Shown here: in pieces, positions 1 through 8,911 of the stretch
Layout of the letters: the number at the start of each line of letters is the position of its first letter
How positions within the stretch are numbered: the first letter of the stretch is position 1
From: a bacterium
Lineage (GTDB): Bacteria > Hydrogenedentota > Hydrogenedentia > Hydrogenedentiales > SLHB01
DNA length: 24,297 nt
Direction: 5' to 3'
Assembly: GCA_024231375.1 (NCBI GenBank)
Contig: JAAEQP010000330.1
Span: forward strand, 1 to 24,297
Notes under the pieces: generated by a model
What the model saw: the letters and a program-made list of their open reading frames with translations, nothing else
Told to the model about the DNA's origin: nothing
Database searches by the model: none
Translations under genes and position numbers: made by a program

Positions 1-2634
1 CTCGCTCTGGTTCGCTAACGCGGCCGCCACGCGGTCGTAGGCATACCCTTCGTCCCGCGCCAGCACATCCAGGCGGTCCTTGAAGAAGGCCAGAAGCGCA
101 TCCAGTGCGTCGGCCGGGTCTTTGACCAGGTCGCCATAGGTGGCAAGCGCGGCCTTGAGTGCCTCGGCAAGATCCACGTCCAATTCGGCGCTCTCGACAA
201 GCGTCAGCACGGCCAACGCGTTACGCCGAAGGCCAAAGGGGTCGCTGGTACCCTTGGGACGGATGCCCACACCGAAATACCCAGCCAGCGAGTCGAGACG
301 GTCCAGGATCCCCGCCACAAGGCCAAGGGACCCCGTAGGAAGCTTGTCGCCGGCGCGACGGGGAAGCCAGTGCTCGAAGATGGCGTCGGCGATTTCGCCG
401 TCGATGCCCTGCTTCTTGGCATACAGCATGCCGACCATGCCCTGGAGCGAATCCAACTCGAAAACCATTTGCGTGGTCAGATCGGCTTTCATCAACCCAA
501 ACAACTCGCCGATCTTGGCGTCGTCCACCGTCGGCAATTGGCCCTTCAGGTTCTCGTACAAGGTGCGGATACGCGCAACCTTGTCCGCAACTGTTCCCAG
601 GTCGCGGTGGAACTGCACCCGCGACAGCCCTTCGGCGAAATCGCCGAGTGGAGTCTTGGTGTCCGTGTCCCAGAAATACTTGGCGTCGCGCAGACGGGCG
701 TTCAGCACCCGCTCGTTGCCTTCGCGGATGAGGTCGACTCCGTCCGCCGTGTGGATGCCATTGGCTACCGCCACGAAATGCTGGCTGAGCGCGCCATCTT
801 TCGTCCGTAACGGGATATAGCGTTGATGCACCTTCATCGGCGTGATGATGATAGGCTCGGGCAGTTCCAGGGCGTCTTCGGGGATCGTCCCAACGATGGG
901 CTCAGGCCATTCGCCGATATCCACGATTTCTTCGAAGAGAGCGTCGTCCCATTCGGGCACGAGTCCACGCGACTCGGCCTCAGCGGCCACGCCATCGCGA
1001 AGTACTTGCATCCGCTCATCGCGGTCAAGGAGAACGCCTCTATCCCGCAACACGCTCGCGTAATCCGCGGCCGTAGCCACTTCCACCGGACCAGGTGCGA
1101 GCCTGCGATGTCCGTAGGTCACGCGTCCGGTGGTCAGCATCCGCTCAGGGCCGATCTCCGACTTGTCGCGCAGCTTCCAGCTTGCCGGAACCACGTTCGC
1201 GCCGTGAAGCGCCAACAACCACCGAACGGGTCGCGAGAAAGTGGCCGTGCCGTCTTCCCATCCCATGGATTTGCCAAACTGAAGCCCTTTCAGCAACTTC
1301 GCAATGATCTCGGACAGCACATCGCCAAGCGCTTCGCCCTTCTGATGGACCTTGGCAAAGCAGTACTCGAACTTGCCCTGCTCCTGGAAGTAGATGTCGT
1401 CCACGCTGATGCCGTTGCCTTCGGCGAACTTCTGGGCCGGAATCTTCCAGCTCCCGTCGTCGTCGATGGCGGCCTTCTTCTTGGGACCACGCACTTCCTT
1501 GTCCACATCAGGTTGCTTGGCGGGCATGTCGGCGATCTGCACCGCGATCCGGCGCGGCGTCACGGAGACCTCGACGGCCCCATGTTCAAAGCCTTGGTCT
1601 TTCAGAATCTTGTCGACCAGCGAAGGAGCCTGCTTGATGACCGCCTGGGCGTCCTTGTGCGGCATCTCTTCCACGCCGATCTCAAGAAGCAGCGTGTCCG
1701 TATCGTTCAGCGATGCGGCAGCCACCTCCTGTGCGGAGTCGGCCTCTTCGCGCCCGGGCACGGGCAACCGCATCAGCGGGAATCCCATGGCCTCGCGTTG
1801 CGCCAGGAATCCCTTGGCGCACCCTTCCGCAATGGTCCGGCAACGCAGCAAGAAACGGCCTCGCTCCGATACCGACAAGGCGCCACGCGCGTCGAGCAGG
1901 TTGAACAGGTGCGACAGACGCAGGCAATGGTCATAGGCTGGCAGGATGAGACCCTCATCGAGCAAGCGCTTGCCTTCGTTCTCGTTCATGTCGAACTGAT
2001 GGAACAGCTTCTCTGTGTCAGCCGCTTCGAAGTTGTACTTGCAGTATTCCACTTCCTGGGCGTGAAAGATGTCGCCGTAGGTGATGCCGGAAGGCGCCCA
2101 TTTCAGGTCGTACACGCTCTCCACGCCCTGGATGTACATGGCAATGCGCTCGATGCCGTAGGTAAGCTCGCACGCCCGCACATCCAGCTTGCAGCCACCG
2201 CATTCCTGGAAGTACGTGAACTGAAGGATTTCCATCCCGTCCAGCCAGGCTTCCCAACCAAGTCCCCACGCGCCAAGCGACGGGCTCTGCCAGTTGTCCT
2301 CGACGAACCGGAAATCATGCTTGGTCAGGTCCAGACCGAGGGCTTCGAGGGACTGAAGAAACAGTTCCTGCACCTCAGGCGGCGACGGCTTCAGGATCAC
2401 CTGATACTGGTAGTAATGCTGCAGGCGGTTCGGATTCTCGCCATAGCGTCCGTCGGCGGGCCGGGTGCTGGGCTCGGGATAGGCCACCCACCAGGGCTCG
2501 GGACCGAGCACACGTAGAAACGTGGCGGGATTGGATGTACCCGCGCCCACTTCCGTGTGATAGGGCTGCCAGAGAATACATCCCTTCTCGGACCAGAATC
2601 TGTCGAGCGTCTGCAAGATATCCTGCATGTACAT
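1..2634 (-). CDS. glyQS: Glycyl-tRNA synthetase, fused alpha-beta chain (3' end cut by window edge)
   Basis: Charges tRNA-Gly with glycine in the cytosol. Translation on the minus strand from the ATG at 2634 stays open for 878 codons to the window edge. Residues 1 to about 290 match the GlyQ alpha (catalytic) chain: an early [13 protein letters not shown] stretch, [18 protein letters not shown] near 126-143, and a Cys pair in ECGGCKLD. From about residue 314 ([11 protein letters not shown]) it is the GlyS beta chain, covering the tRNA-binding and HD-like regions. Roughly the last 100 residues of the beta chain (anticodon-binding end) should lie left of the window. The subunits are separate genes in most bacteria; the single-chain form is known from Chlamydiae and some other lineages. 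An AGGAGG lies about 12 bases before the ATG at 2634; a second in-frame ATG at 2628 is further from it. A strong promoter lies upstream (2721-2750). Family assignment is firm. Confidence 0.95.
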   Translation of the reverse strand, partial: MYMQDILQTLDRFWSEKGCILWQPYHTEVGAGTSNPATFLRVLGPEPWWVAYPEPSTRPADGRYGENPNRLQHYYQYQVILKPSPPEVQELFLQSLEALGLDLTKHDFRFVEDNWQSPSLGAWGLGWEAWLDGMEILQFTYFQECGGCKLDVRACELTYGIERIAMYIQGVESVYDLKWAPSGITYGDIFHAQEVEYCKYNFEAADTEKLFHQFDMNENEGKRLLDEGLILPAYDHCLRLSHLFNLLDARGALSVSERGRFLLRCRTIAEGCAKGFLAQREAMGFPLMRLPVPGREEADSAQEVAAASLNDTDTLLLEIGVEEMPHKDAQAVIKQAPSLVDKILKDQGFEHGAVEVSVTPRRIAVQIADMPAKQPDVDKEVRGPKKKAAIDDDGSWKIPAQKFAEGNGISVDDIYFQEQGKFEYCFAKVHQKGEALGDVLSEIIAKLLKGLQFGKSMGWEDGTATFSRPVRWLLALHGANVVPASWKLRDKSEIGPERMLTTGRVTYGHRRLAPGPVEVATAADYASVLRDRGVLLDRDERMQVLRDGVAAEAESRGLVPEWDDALFEEIVDIGEWPEPIVGTIPEDALELPEPIIITPMKVHQRYIPLRTKDGALSQHFVAVANGIHTADGVDLIREGNERVLNARLRDAKYFWDTDTKTPLGDFAEGLSRVQFHRDLGTVADKVARIRTLYENLKGQLPTVDDAKIGELFGLMKADLTTQMVFELDSLQGMVGMLYAKKQGIDGEIADAIFEHWLPRRAGDKLPTGSLGLVAGILDRLDSLAGYFGVGIRPKGTSDPFGLRRNALAVLTLVESAELDVDLAEALKAALATYGDLVKDPADALDALLAFFKDRLDVLARDEGYAYDRVAAALANQSE

Positions 2635-2720
2635 TGGGTCTGCCTACCTCCTGGGAACATGACGATTTGTGAACGAAAACGCCTGGAAACACAGTTTCAG
2701 ACGTGTACTTGAAAGGCAGA

Positions 2721-2750
2721 ATTCTACCGTTCGGAGCCGGTTGAAGTCAA
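2721..2750 (-). promoter_or_regulatory. Sigma70-type promoter for glyQS
   Basis: Reading the minus strand, a -35 box TTGACT (2745-2750, 5 of 6 to consensus) is separated by 18 bases from a -10 box TAGAAT (2721-2726, 5 of 6). It sits between the lysA stop and the glyQS start, giving an expected leader of about 80 bases. This suggests glyQS is transcribed separately from lysA. Confidence 0.6.
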
Positions 2751-2768
2751 AATATGGACGACCTATGC

Positions 2769-2787
2769 ACCGACGGAGCCCGTCAGT
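2769..2787 (-). terminator. Hairpin spanning the lysA stop codon
   Basis: The minus-strand RNA can fold an 8-bp stem (one G-U pair) around a GCU loop, with the lysA TGA inside the stem. No U-tract follows directly; a short ATATTTT comes about 14 bases later. It may be a weak terminator or a 3'-end stabilising stem. The strong promoter just downstream is consistent with a transcription boundary here. Confidence 0.3.
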
Positions 2788-4039
2788 CCAACACCTCGTT
2801 GGCAAGCATCTGGTCGAGGGTCTGCCGCCTGCGGATGAGTTGCGGCGTACCATCCTTCCGAAGCAACACCTCAGGGGCTTCCGGGAAGCTATTGTAGTTC
2901 TTGGAAGCCATTGCTGCGCAATATGCGCCCGAACCGCCCACCACGACGGCATCCCCCGCTCGCGTTTCGGTCAATCGGCGCGGCTCCAGTCCCTCAGGGT
3001 CTTCGAGCTTCGGTGTAAGAATGTCCCCACTCTCACAGCAATGGCCCACCACAATGTAATCGGCCTCGCCGCGCGCGTCGTCCGTAGCCGGAACCACGAC
3101 GATAGGGTGCTGCGCGCCATACAGGCTGGGCCGCAGCACTTCGGTCATGCCGCTGTCGGTCTTGATGAACCGATATCCGTCGCTCCCCGTGTCCACCACG
3201 TCGATTGCCGTGGCCACCAGCGCACCACCGTTCGCCACCAGAAACGTGCCCGGCTCGATCTCCATGTTCAATTCACGACCGTGTTCCGCCGCAAACGCTT
3301 CGAAATCAGTCTTGAGCCGTTCCCCGATGGCCATCAAGTCGGCACTCTTCTCGCCCTCTACGCGAGCCACCTTGAACCCCCCGCCGAGGCAGAGGCTGGT
3401 GACGTCTGGCAGACTGGCTACGAAAGCGAGCGACATCTTGGCGCACTTCTCCCACACGTCCGGGTCGCCGCCCGATCCGATGTGGGTGTGCATACGCGTC
3501 ACGGTCAGGTCGTGTTCCTTGGCAACCGCGAGGACCTCATCCACGTGATCGCGCCAGATGCCAAAGCTCGACGCCGGCCCGCCGACGTTGGTGCGGTTGT
3601 TGTGTCCCACTCCGCGCCCTGGATTCATTCGGACACTGAGCTGAGTGCCCGGGAACAGATGCCCGTACTCACGCAATTGGTTGATGGAACAGGCGTTGAA
3701 GAGAATACCCTTGTCCAGAAGACCCTTCAGGTCCTTTGGAAGTTCCTGCGCCGTCACCTGGATGTTGCCCGCGGGTATGCCGGCCTTCATCGCGCGTTCG
3801 GCTTCAAATCCGCTACTGGCATCGATGTGGATTCCCAGGGCGTTGAACAGACGGATCACACCCGCGCTGGGCAACGCTTTCATGGCGTAGCGCACGGAGA
3901 GTCCGTACGCGTTCGGCATGGCGAGGGCCGTCCGAGCCTGTGCCTCAAGCGTGGCTTCGTCGTATACGTACACGGGCGTACCGAATTCAGCCTGAATTCG
4001 GCGCACCTGATCCTGGGTCATGAACGCGGGCGTATCCAT
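2783..4039 (-). CDS. lysA: Diaminopimelate decarboxylase
   Basis: PLP-dependent decarboxylation of meso-diaminopimelate to L-lysine, the last step of lysine synthesis. The 418-residue product has the fold-III PLP decarboxylase layout: YAMKA with the PLP lysine at K54, HTHIGSG at about 184-190, GGGF at about 219-222, EPGTF at 262-266, and the C-terminal CESGD (C335-D339) that supplies the catalytic cysteine from the partner subunit. The ATG at 4039 is chosen because GGAGG lies directly upstream and the protein then has normal length; the frame stays open for 18 more codons but those residues look non-coding. Related fold-III enzymes (carboxynorspermidine or ornithine decarboxylase) are alternatives, but CESGD and overall length favour LysA. 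Confidence 0.88.
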   Translation of the reverse strand: MDTPAFMTQDQVRRIQAEFGTPVYVYDEATLEAQARTALAMPNAYGLSVRYAMKALPSAGVIRLFNALGIHIDASSGFEAERAMKAGIPAGNIQVTAQELPKDLKGLLDKGILFNACSINQLREYGHLFPGTQLSVRMNPGRGVGHNNRTNVGGPASSFGIWRDHVDEVLAVAKEHDLTVTRMHTHIGSGGDPDVWEKCAKMSLAFVASLPDVTSLCLGGGFKVARVEGEKSADLMAIGERLKTDFEAFAAEHGRELNMEIEPGTFLVANGGALVATAIDVVDTGSDGYRFIKTDSGMTEVLRPSLYGAQHPIVVVPATDDARGEADYIVVGHCCESGDILTPKLEDPEGLEPRRLTETRAGDAVVVGGSGAYCAAMASKNYNSFPEAPEVLLRKDGTPQLIRRRQTLDQMLANEVLD

Positions 4040-4185
4040 GGGTCCTCCACTATGTGCCTGTTTGTTGCCTGTTTGAGCGCAAAAGAATACCACGGCACGG
4101 CCTCGTGACTCCAGAGATCAGCGTGTGCGTCCTCAGCAATCCCCAGCTTCCACTCAGGCATATTCGCAACCACAAGCGTCTTCCC

Positions 4186-4219
4186 CCCTCTCCCAACGGG
4201 AGAGGGTTGGGGTGAGGGG
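4186..4219 (-). repeat. Palindromic intergenic repeat (CCCTCTCCC/GGGAGAGGG type)
   Basis: A perfect 9-bp inverted repeat, CCCTCTCCC AAC GGGAGAGGG (4186-4206), is followed by TTGGGGTGAGGGG. This G/C-tract signature (CCCTCACCCCAACCCTCTCCC in the other orientation) recurs between genes of many unrelated bacteria. It occupies the 220-base gap between the glycosyltransferase stop and the lysA start and could act as a strong stem at the operon's 3' end. I saw no other copy in this window. Confidence 0.6.
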
Positions 4220-4259
4220 TCTTGCGCCCCCGGCTCAGGCTTGACTCCCAAGCTGCGGA

Positions 4260-5570
4260 CTACTGAGGCATCTGTCGTAGGCTTGCCGACCCTCGCGAGC
4301 CACTCGAACCGTTCCCGTTCGGGGCGCCGAGGACATAGGCCGCGATAAGGTCTGCCATTGCCTCATAGGATGAGGGATAGCCGCCAAGAAAGCCGTCTAT
4401 GCGTTTCGCGTAAGAAGCGGGATTGTGCAAGACGGCTTCAACCGCGCCCGGAAGAGCGTGCCAGGAATGAAAGACCTCCCCCAGCCCGTGGGATTCGATG
4501 ATACGCAGAAAGGGGCGGTCGCCCAGGTTCATATGGCCGTAGGCGATAATGGGAGTCTTCTTCAGCATAGACTCGTTGAATATGCCCGCCGACGCCCGCA
4601 CGACCGCACAGTCAGCAACGGCCAGCAGATCTTCCACGGCCTCCATGTAGTGAAAAGGCAGGACTTTCACCCGACCGCTCCGACCGGCGAACCCGGACAC
4701 ATAGTCGAACGCCTTGGCGTCAGTACCACACAGAGCAAGCACGTTCAGGGCGCCAGGATACCGGTCGCACAAGGTGGCCACAGCGTTCTTCACAAACGCC
4801 CCGCCCTGACTTCCGCTGGCCACCACCACGCAGGGTGAGTCGCTGTCGATACCCAGGGTGCCCTTGATGTCCACACGGGACTTGGGGATGAAGTGCTTCG
4901 CCTCGGCCAGCGGTCCTACACTGATACATCGCGCGTCATTGACTGGTGCATCGTGAGAGCGCACTTCCCGGAAGATGTTCCGCCCCCGCGATCGCAGCGC
5001 GTCCCAGTAGTAGGCAAGCACATAGGAAATCTTGCGGCCAAGGGGCATGTGGGCAACGAGCTCGTCCGCATAGTAGGACATGGAGAAGTCGAAATCGCGC
5101 ACGGCGTCGGCAGTTTCTTCGAAGTAGCAGAGGTGGGCGGCAAAGGGATTGACCGTATCGATGAAGGCACACGGGCACGTGATGAAGATTCGCAACGGGA
5201 GCCCGTGAGCCTTCGCGTAAGTGGCCAGCCCTTTGTTGTAGGCGTCCGCGGTACTGACAATCACGTCCGGATCGAACTCGGCGATCCTGTCGAGAAACGT
5301 GTCGACATACCCCACTTCAAGCAGGGGTTGGCAGACGGTTCGCGTGAAGAAGGTTCCCACCAATTCTGCCGGCAGGATCCAGTTCAGCCGCATGAAAAGA
5401 TTCCACAAGTAGAGAATGACATCGCCAAACCTGCTACGCATGAAATCGTTCCCGGCGACACAGACGACCTCGACATCGGACTTGCGCGTCAGGACGTCCT
5501 CCAGGATATGCGCAACCCGGCGGTGCCCAGTGCCGGTGTTCTCGTAGAGGATGAGGACCCGTTGCTTCAT
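4260..5570 (-). CDS. Glycosyltransferase, MGDG synthase/UgtP-like (GT28-type GT-B fold)
   Basis: Predicted cytosolic or membrane-peripheral sugar transferase of 436 residues. The N-terminus carries NTGTGHRRVA (residues 11-20), matching the G-x-G-H acceptor-side motif of monogalactosyl/monoglucosyl-diacylglycerol synthases and MurG relatives. The C-terminal half has VVVASGSQGGAF and a donor-sugar-binding stretch, ADCAVVRASAGIFNESMLKK, equivalent to the family's GPGT-x-x-E region. The last 20 residues are a Gly/Ser-rich tail. It is the last gene of the radical SAM operon, and its ATG overlaps the stop of the tiny ORF upstream (ATGA). In the family the acceptor is usually diacylglycerol; here the substrate could be a lipid or the operon's exported peptide, and the sequence does not decide. 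Confidence 0.75.
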   Translation of the reverse strand: MKQRVLILYENTGTGHRRVAHILEDVLTRKSDVEVVCVAGNDFMRSRFGDVILYLWNLFMRLNWILPAELVGTFFTRTVCQPLLEVGYVDTFLDRIAEFDPDVIVSTADAYNKGLATYAKAHGLPLRIFITCPCAFIDTVNPFAAHLCYFEETADAVRDFDFSMSYYADELVAHMPLGRKISYVLAYYWDALRSRGRNIFREVRSHDAPVNDARCISVGPLAEAKHFIPKSRVDIKGTLGIDSDSPCVVVASGSQGGAFVKNAVATLCDRYPGALNVLALCGTDAKAFDYVSGFAGRSGRVKVLPFHYMEAVEDLLAVADCAVVRASAGIFNESMLKKTPIIAYGHMNLGDRPFLRIIESHGLGEVFHSWHALPGAVEAVLHNPASYAKRIDGFLGGYPSSYEAMADLIAAYVLGAPNGNGSSGSRGSASLRQMPQ

Positions 5571-5701
5571 TCGGAAGGATCGCCTTCGCTGGTCGTGGTG
5601 TCGTCGGATGGGATGATCCCCAGTTCGCCCAGTGCATCGAGGACCCGGGGGTCCGCCGCGCCACGCCCCGCCAGCAGCATCGATTTCAACTCAGGACTCA
5701 C
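5567..5701 (-). CDS. Tiny ORF between kinase-like and glycosyltransferase genes
   Basis: Encodes 44 residues from a GTG at 5701 (begins VSPELKSMLL, centre ADPRVLDALGELGII, acidic/Thr-Ser tail). A TTG at 5713 would add four residues and is also preceded by a G-rich stretch. I do not recognise the family. Three things support it as real: its TGA overlaps the glycosyltransferase ATG as ATGA, it fills the otherwise empty gap after the kinase-like gene, and about three quarters of its codons end in G or C, like its neighbours. It has no cysteine, no signal peptide and no membrane segment. It could be a small partner protein, a translational coupler, or a peptide substrate of the operon's enzymes. 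Confidence 0.5.
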   Translation of the reverse strand: MSPELKSMLLAGRGAADPRVLDALGELGIIPSDDTTTSEGDPSE

Positions 5702-5729
5702 CGCGATCCCCAATGGCGATCCACCGTAC

Positions 5730-6674
5730 TCACTCCGCGAGGCACGCCGCCACCCGTTCGGCGGTCTCGGCTACATTTCCGTTCAGAACACTGAAAGATC
5801 GCCCGTCGTCCGCGGCTTCGCGAGCGAGAGCCAGCGCGCGTTCCCGGTATTCGGCGCCGCACGCGCTCAGGGAGGGCATACATTGCGGCGTGTCCAGACG
5901 CGACTCTTGGAACAACCACACCGCCTCATCCCGATCGCATTGCGTGACCCGGCTTTCGCCACCGAAATTGGCCGATACGCCGAAGTAGCGCACAGACGGT
6001 ATCCGTTCATTCGCAGGTACCACGGGATACAGGTCGCCCAGATTCACGGTCCATTGCCAGCGGCCCTGACAGCGGAATCCACAGACCTCACTCCTTAGCG
6101 GATCGAGCTTGGGGAATTGCGCGAAATTGGTCCTGGTCACCGTGACGCCCACGGGGAGCGACACCAACGCCCCGTCCGTCAACCCGATCGGCGCATAGTC
6201 GTCGCACATCAAGCGGAACCCACGCTCAAGGAGGGCAATGAGGAGGGATGTCTTCCCCGCGTTGCTGGGGCCGGCGATTACGGCCGCGTTCCCCGCGTCA
6301 TCGGCCACGGCGGACGCGTGCATCGTGTAGTACTCGGGAACGGCGTTCGCGATGAGTTGGATGAAGATCCGCCGGAACCCCACCCACGCCGGCAGCCCAA
6401 GCGCGTGGACCCCCGTGAGGCCAAGCTCGGGACACGAGACCATGATCTGTCGTCCCGGCGCCTCGAACAGGGCTATCCGGACGGTGTCTCCCACCGATTC
6501 GGACTCCGGAATCTCCAGGCACTTGAGGAAACAGTGAACATGCTCGGACATCTCGGGGGACTCGGACAAGACAACAACGGCCGTATCGAACACCCGGTAC
6601 GTGCGAACCGAAAGGAACGGTCCGTCCTCCTGCACAACGGTTTGATCGCGACGAGTCTCATCGGGGTGCTTCAT
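5730..6674 (-). CDS. HPr kinase-like P-loop protein (HprK-related)
   Basis: A 314-residue protein resembling the catalytic half of HPr Ser kinase/phosphorylase. Visible features are MHASAV at 118-123, a Walker A GPSNAGKT at 135-142 (lysine 141), and CDDY at 157-160, which matches the acidic pair after the P-loop in HprK. The N-terminal ~110 residues do not show HprK's usual regulatory domain. HprK-related proteins are common in peptide-modification clusters; in some lasso-peptide clusters they phosphorylate the precursor. No HPr gene is present in the window, so a non-HPr substrate is likely. The ATG at 6674 is chosen over upstream starts because the extra 60 residues look non-coding and would overlap the gene upstream. 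Confidence 0.72.
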   Translation of the reverse strand: MKHPDETRRDQTVVQEDGPFLSVRTYRVFDTAVVVLSESPEMSEHVHCFLKCLEIPESESVGDTVRIALFEAPGRQIMVSCPELGLTGVHALGLPAWVGFRRIFIQLIANAVPEYYTMHASAVADDAGNAAVIAGPSNAGKTSLLIALLERGFRLMCDDYAPIGLTDGALVSLPVGVTVTRTNFAQFPKLDPLRSEVCGFRCQGRWQWTVNLGDLYPVVPANERIPSVRYFGVSANFGGESRVTQCDRDEAVWLFQESRLDTPQCMPSLSACGAEYRERALALAREAADDGRSFSVLNGNVAETAERVAACLAE

Positions 6675-6729
6675 GGGTTGGATAGCATTCCTCTTCGTGC
6701 GGCCTGCCGCGGCCTGTGGTAGCCGTCCG

Positions 6730-8790
6730 TCAGGGCACATCGACGGTAACCAAACCGCCGGATTGTATGCTGAAGGTTTCCGAGCCGCGGACGTAGAGCG
6801 TCTCATCTGGACAACGAGCGACCACGGTGAGCGTGTGTGTCCCCTGCGGCACACAGTTCATCACGAACGGTCCCGAGGTGGCAAGATACTGAAGCCCGCC
6901 CCAGACAGGCGCCAACTGGCGCGGCTTGGCCAATTCCTGCAGAGTCAATCCCTCGGTCCCCGGCGTCAGGTACACGTACAGACGCTGCTCCCCTTCACGA
7001 AGGTTCAAATGCCCTCGCACCGTTCCACCCTCGCCAACGGTCATCTGCAACGGCGTGACTCGTCCCGACGAGATGATGGCGCGGGCGACTGCGTAGTTCT
7101 CTGAGGCCGGAACCGAGAAATTCCCTTCTCCATAGAACCGGGTAGACACCACCACGTCGTACTCGCCCGGCGGAAGTTCCAGCGTGTGCGTCCCGGCCTC
7201 GCGCAACGCTACCTGCTCCGCCCGCCCCGTCCTGAATCCTTGGATCAACGTATCGTTGTAATGCGGCATCGCGTGCGGGCGGTCCGCGGGCCAGCAATTC
7301 AGAGAGAATTCCGCCGACTGCCCTTGCATCGCGCCCGCGTACGTTACCGCCACCGAAAGCACCCCGGGCCCATCCAACAGAAGCTCGACCTCTGTCGTTT
7401 CTCCCGATCGAACCACAATATCCTCTTTCCTCACCACACCATAGTCGGGAGCATACACCAGGACGGCCGACGTGCCCGCCCGCACGTCGGAAACGACGAA
7501 TCGGCCGGAAGAATCGACACCACCCGATCCAGCCCGGGCGCCTGCGAACAGTTCACTCCAATCCGGATTCCAGCGTTCGCCCCACTCGCAATCCGTCTGG
7601 ACCAACATCACCCGCGCCGAGACAACGGGCTCGCGCAACGCACGGTCGAGCACCACGCCCGCGATGATTCCTCGGCGTCCCTCGTTCAGTTGAATCTGCA
7701 CATCGGTGGCGCCGACAGGTACGTTCTTGACGCGGGTCGGCTCGTATCCGATACACTCGCAACAGACATCCACCGCGGTCACCCTCAGTTCAGGGCTCCC
7801 AAGGCCCAAGGCAACCGCGTCGATGCGGAACTCGCCCCGCTCGTTGCTCGGAACAGGCGCGAGGCCCAAAGCACGGTTGCCGTAGCGCACGCTTTCCGCC
7901 CAAACATTGGCGCCCCTGACGGGTCTTCGTCTGCTGTCGCTGACCACCCCGTGGATCCGCGTGGACGTATCCCATTCCACGACGACTTTGACGCCCGTGC
8001 GCTGCTCGCCATCATCCAGGCGCAGACTCACCAGCGGTCGATCCCGGTCACCGAATTCGACGGCCCGGGACCGCTCGAACCCGTTGCCCCTCGGCACGTA
8101 GCGAACCGCCAGGCTGTATTCATCCGGGGTCAGACCCGGAATCTCAAAGGCGCCATCGCGGGACGTCGGCGTCGCTTCCGACCGTGTGATGCCGGATCGG
8201 GCGTCCATGGCCACGACGATCATGCGGGCAAGCGGCGTGCCTCCCTCGTCAACTACGGTGCCCGCCACGGACGATGCACGCCGTAGAACGAATTCGAGAT
8301 CGGTGAGGCCTTCCCGGGGGATTCGAATTGGAAGCCGCAGGGGGACAAAGCCGGGAGCCAGGACCCGCACCTTATACTCGTATCCAGCAGGGAAGACCTT
8401 CAGCGAAAACAGGCCCTCTCCATTCGAGAGGCCCACGCCTGCGCGGGCCTTCACCCCATGAAGGAGTTCAGAGACCTTGCTCGTTCCTGGTGGTAGTTGA
8501 GGGGCAATCCGCGCCCCCGCGATCGGCGCGCCGTCTTGCCCAACGACACGACCCGAGACCCGGGCTTCCACGACATCGAGAAACTCACTTTCCTCCTCCT
8601 CATCCACCTGCTTGGTCAGGACGAAGGTAGGATTTCGTTCCTCTCGAGGCTCCCCCGAGGTTTCCCCTGTCGTGGGCGGCGTCACTTCGTCTCCATCGCC
8701 GGACAGGAAGCTTGCGCAGAACCACACAATGCCCGGTAGGAGAACGGCACATGCGATCCCCCACGCCGTGATCTTGGAGCTTACGCGCAC
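6730..8790 (-). CDS. Membrane-anchored protein with repeated carboxypeptidase-regulatory-like domains
   Basis: A 686-residue protein from a GTG at 8790 preceded by a GGGAGAGAG stretch. Residues 8-29 form a single hydrophobic segment (signal anchor), followed by an acidic linker (about 31-70). The rest is a chain of beta-sandwich repeats of the CarboxypepD_reg/transthyretin-like type, each opening with a V-x-G-x-V-x-D-x-x-G-x-P-[IVL]-x-x-A signature: VSGRVVGQDGAPIAGARI from about 78, then VAGTVVDEGGTPLARM, IHGVVSDSRRRPVRGA and IAGVVLDRALREP. No catalytic residues were recognised. It is probably anchored in the inner membrane with the repeats outside, and could be a scaffold or receptor for the exported Cys-rich protein. 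A GTG at 8901 would add 37 Arg/Gly-rich residues and is less likely because a strong hairpin lies in that stretch. Confidence 0.75.
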   Translation of the reverse strand: MRVSSKITAWGIACAVLLPGIVWFCASFLSGDGDEVTPPTTGETSGEPREERNPTFVLTKQVDEEEESEFLDVVEARVSGRVVGQDGAPIAGARIAPQLPPGTSKVSELLHGVKARAGVGLSNGEGLFSLKVFPAGYEYKVRVLAPGFVPLRLPIRIPREGLTDLEFVLRRASSVAGTVVDEGGTPLARMIVVAMDARSGITRSEATPTSRDGAFEIPGLTPDEYSLAVRYVPRGNGFERSRAVEFGDRDRPLVSLRLDDGEQRTGVKVVVEWDTSTRIHGVVSDSRRRPVRGANVWAESVRYGNRALGLAPVPSNERGEFRIDAVALGLGSPELRVTAVDVCCECIGYEPTRVKNVPVGATDVQIQLNEGRRGIIAGVVLDRALREPVVSARVMLVQTDCEWGERWNPDWSELFAGARAGSGGVDSSGRFVVSDVRAGTSAVLVYAPDYGVVRKEDIVVRSGETTEVELLLDGPGVLSVAVTYAGAMQGQSAEFSLNCWPADRPHAMPHYNDTLIQGFRTGRAEQVALREAGTHTLELPPGEYDVVVSTRFYGEGNFSVPASENYAVARAIISSGRVTPLQMTVGEGGTVRGHLNLREGEQRLYVYLTPGTEGLTLQELAKPRQLAPVWGGLQYLATSGPFVMNCVPQGTHTLTVVARCPDETLYVRGSETFSIQSGGLVTVDVP

Positions 8791-8864
8791 CAGTCTCTCT
8801 CCCTGCCCTCGCCCACCGAAAGCCGACGATATCCCGATCGGATACCCGATCCCCCTACAGGCCC

Positions 8865-8892
8865 CGGACCTTCGCGCTACCGCGAAGGCCCG
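8865..8892 (-). promoter_or_regulatory. Strong intercistronic hairpin after the Cys-rich peptide gene
   Basis: CCTTCGCG (8869-8876) and CGCGAAGG (8881-8888) form a perfect 8-bp stem with a 4-base loop. After one A-C mismatch the stem continues for three more pairs. There is no U-tract on the minus-strand RNA. It lies between the peptide gene stop (8912) and the favoured start of the next gene (8790). A stem here could protect the upstream message or limit read-through, giving more peptide than downstream proteins. Confidence 0.55.
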
Positions 8893-8911
8893 AACGCGCA
8901 CAGTGCCATTC

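Noticed and set aside
823..2517. A 564-codon open frame on the plus strand
   Set aside because: It is antisense to the glycyl-tRNA synthetase gene, whose residues and motifs are unmistakable; long antisense frames are common in GC-rich coding DNA.
2669..4108. A 479-codon open frame on the plus strand
   Set aside because: It mirrors lysA on the other strand and shows no family motif.
4893..6098. A 401-codon open frame on the plus strand
   Set aside because: It is antisense to the glycosyltransferase and kinase-like genes, and crosses their junction.
7186..8286. A 366-codon open frame on the plus strand
   Set aside because: It is antisense to the carboxypeptidase-regulatory-like repeats, and its residues are Arg/His/Pro-rich without recognisable motifs.
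8790..8901. Extension of the anchored repeat protein to a GTG at 8901
   Set aside because: The added 37 residues are Arg/Gly-rich and run through a strong hairpin, while GTG 8790 has a clear ribosome site directly before the membrane anchor.
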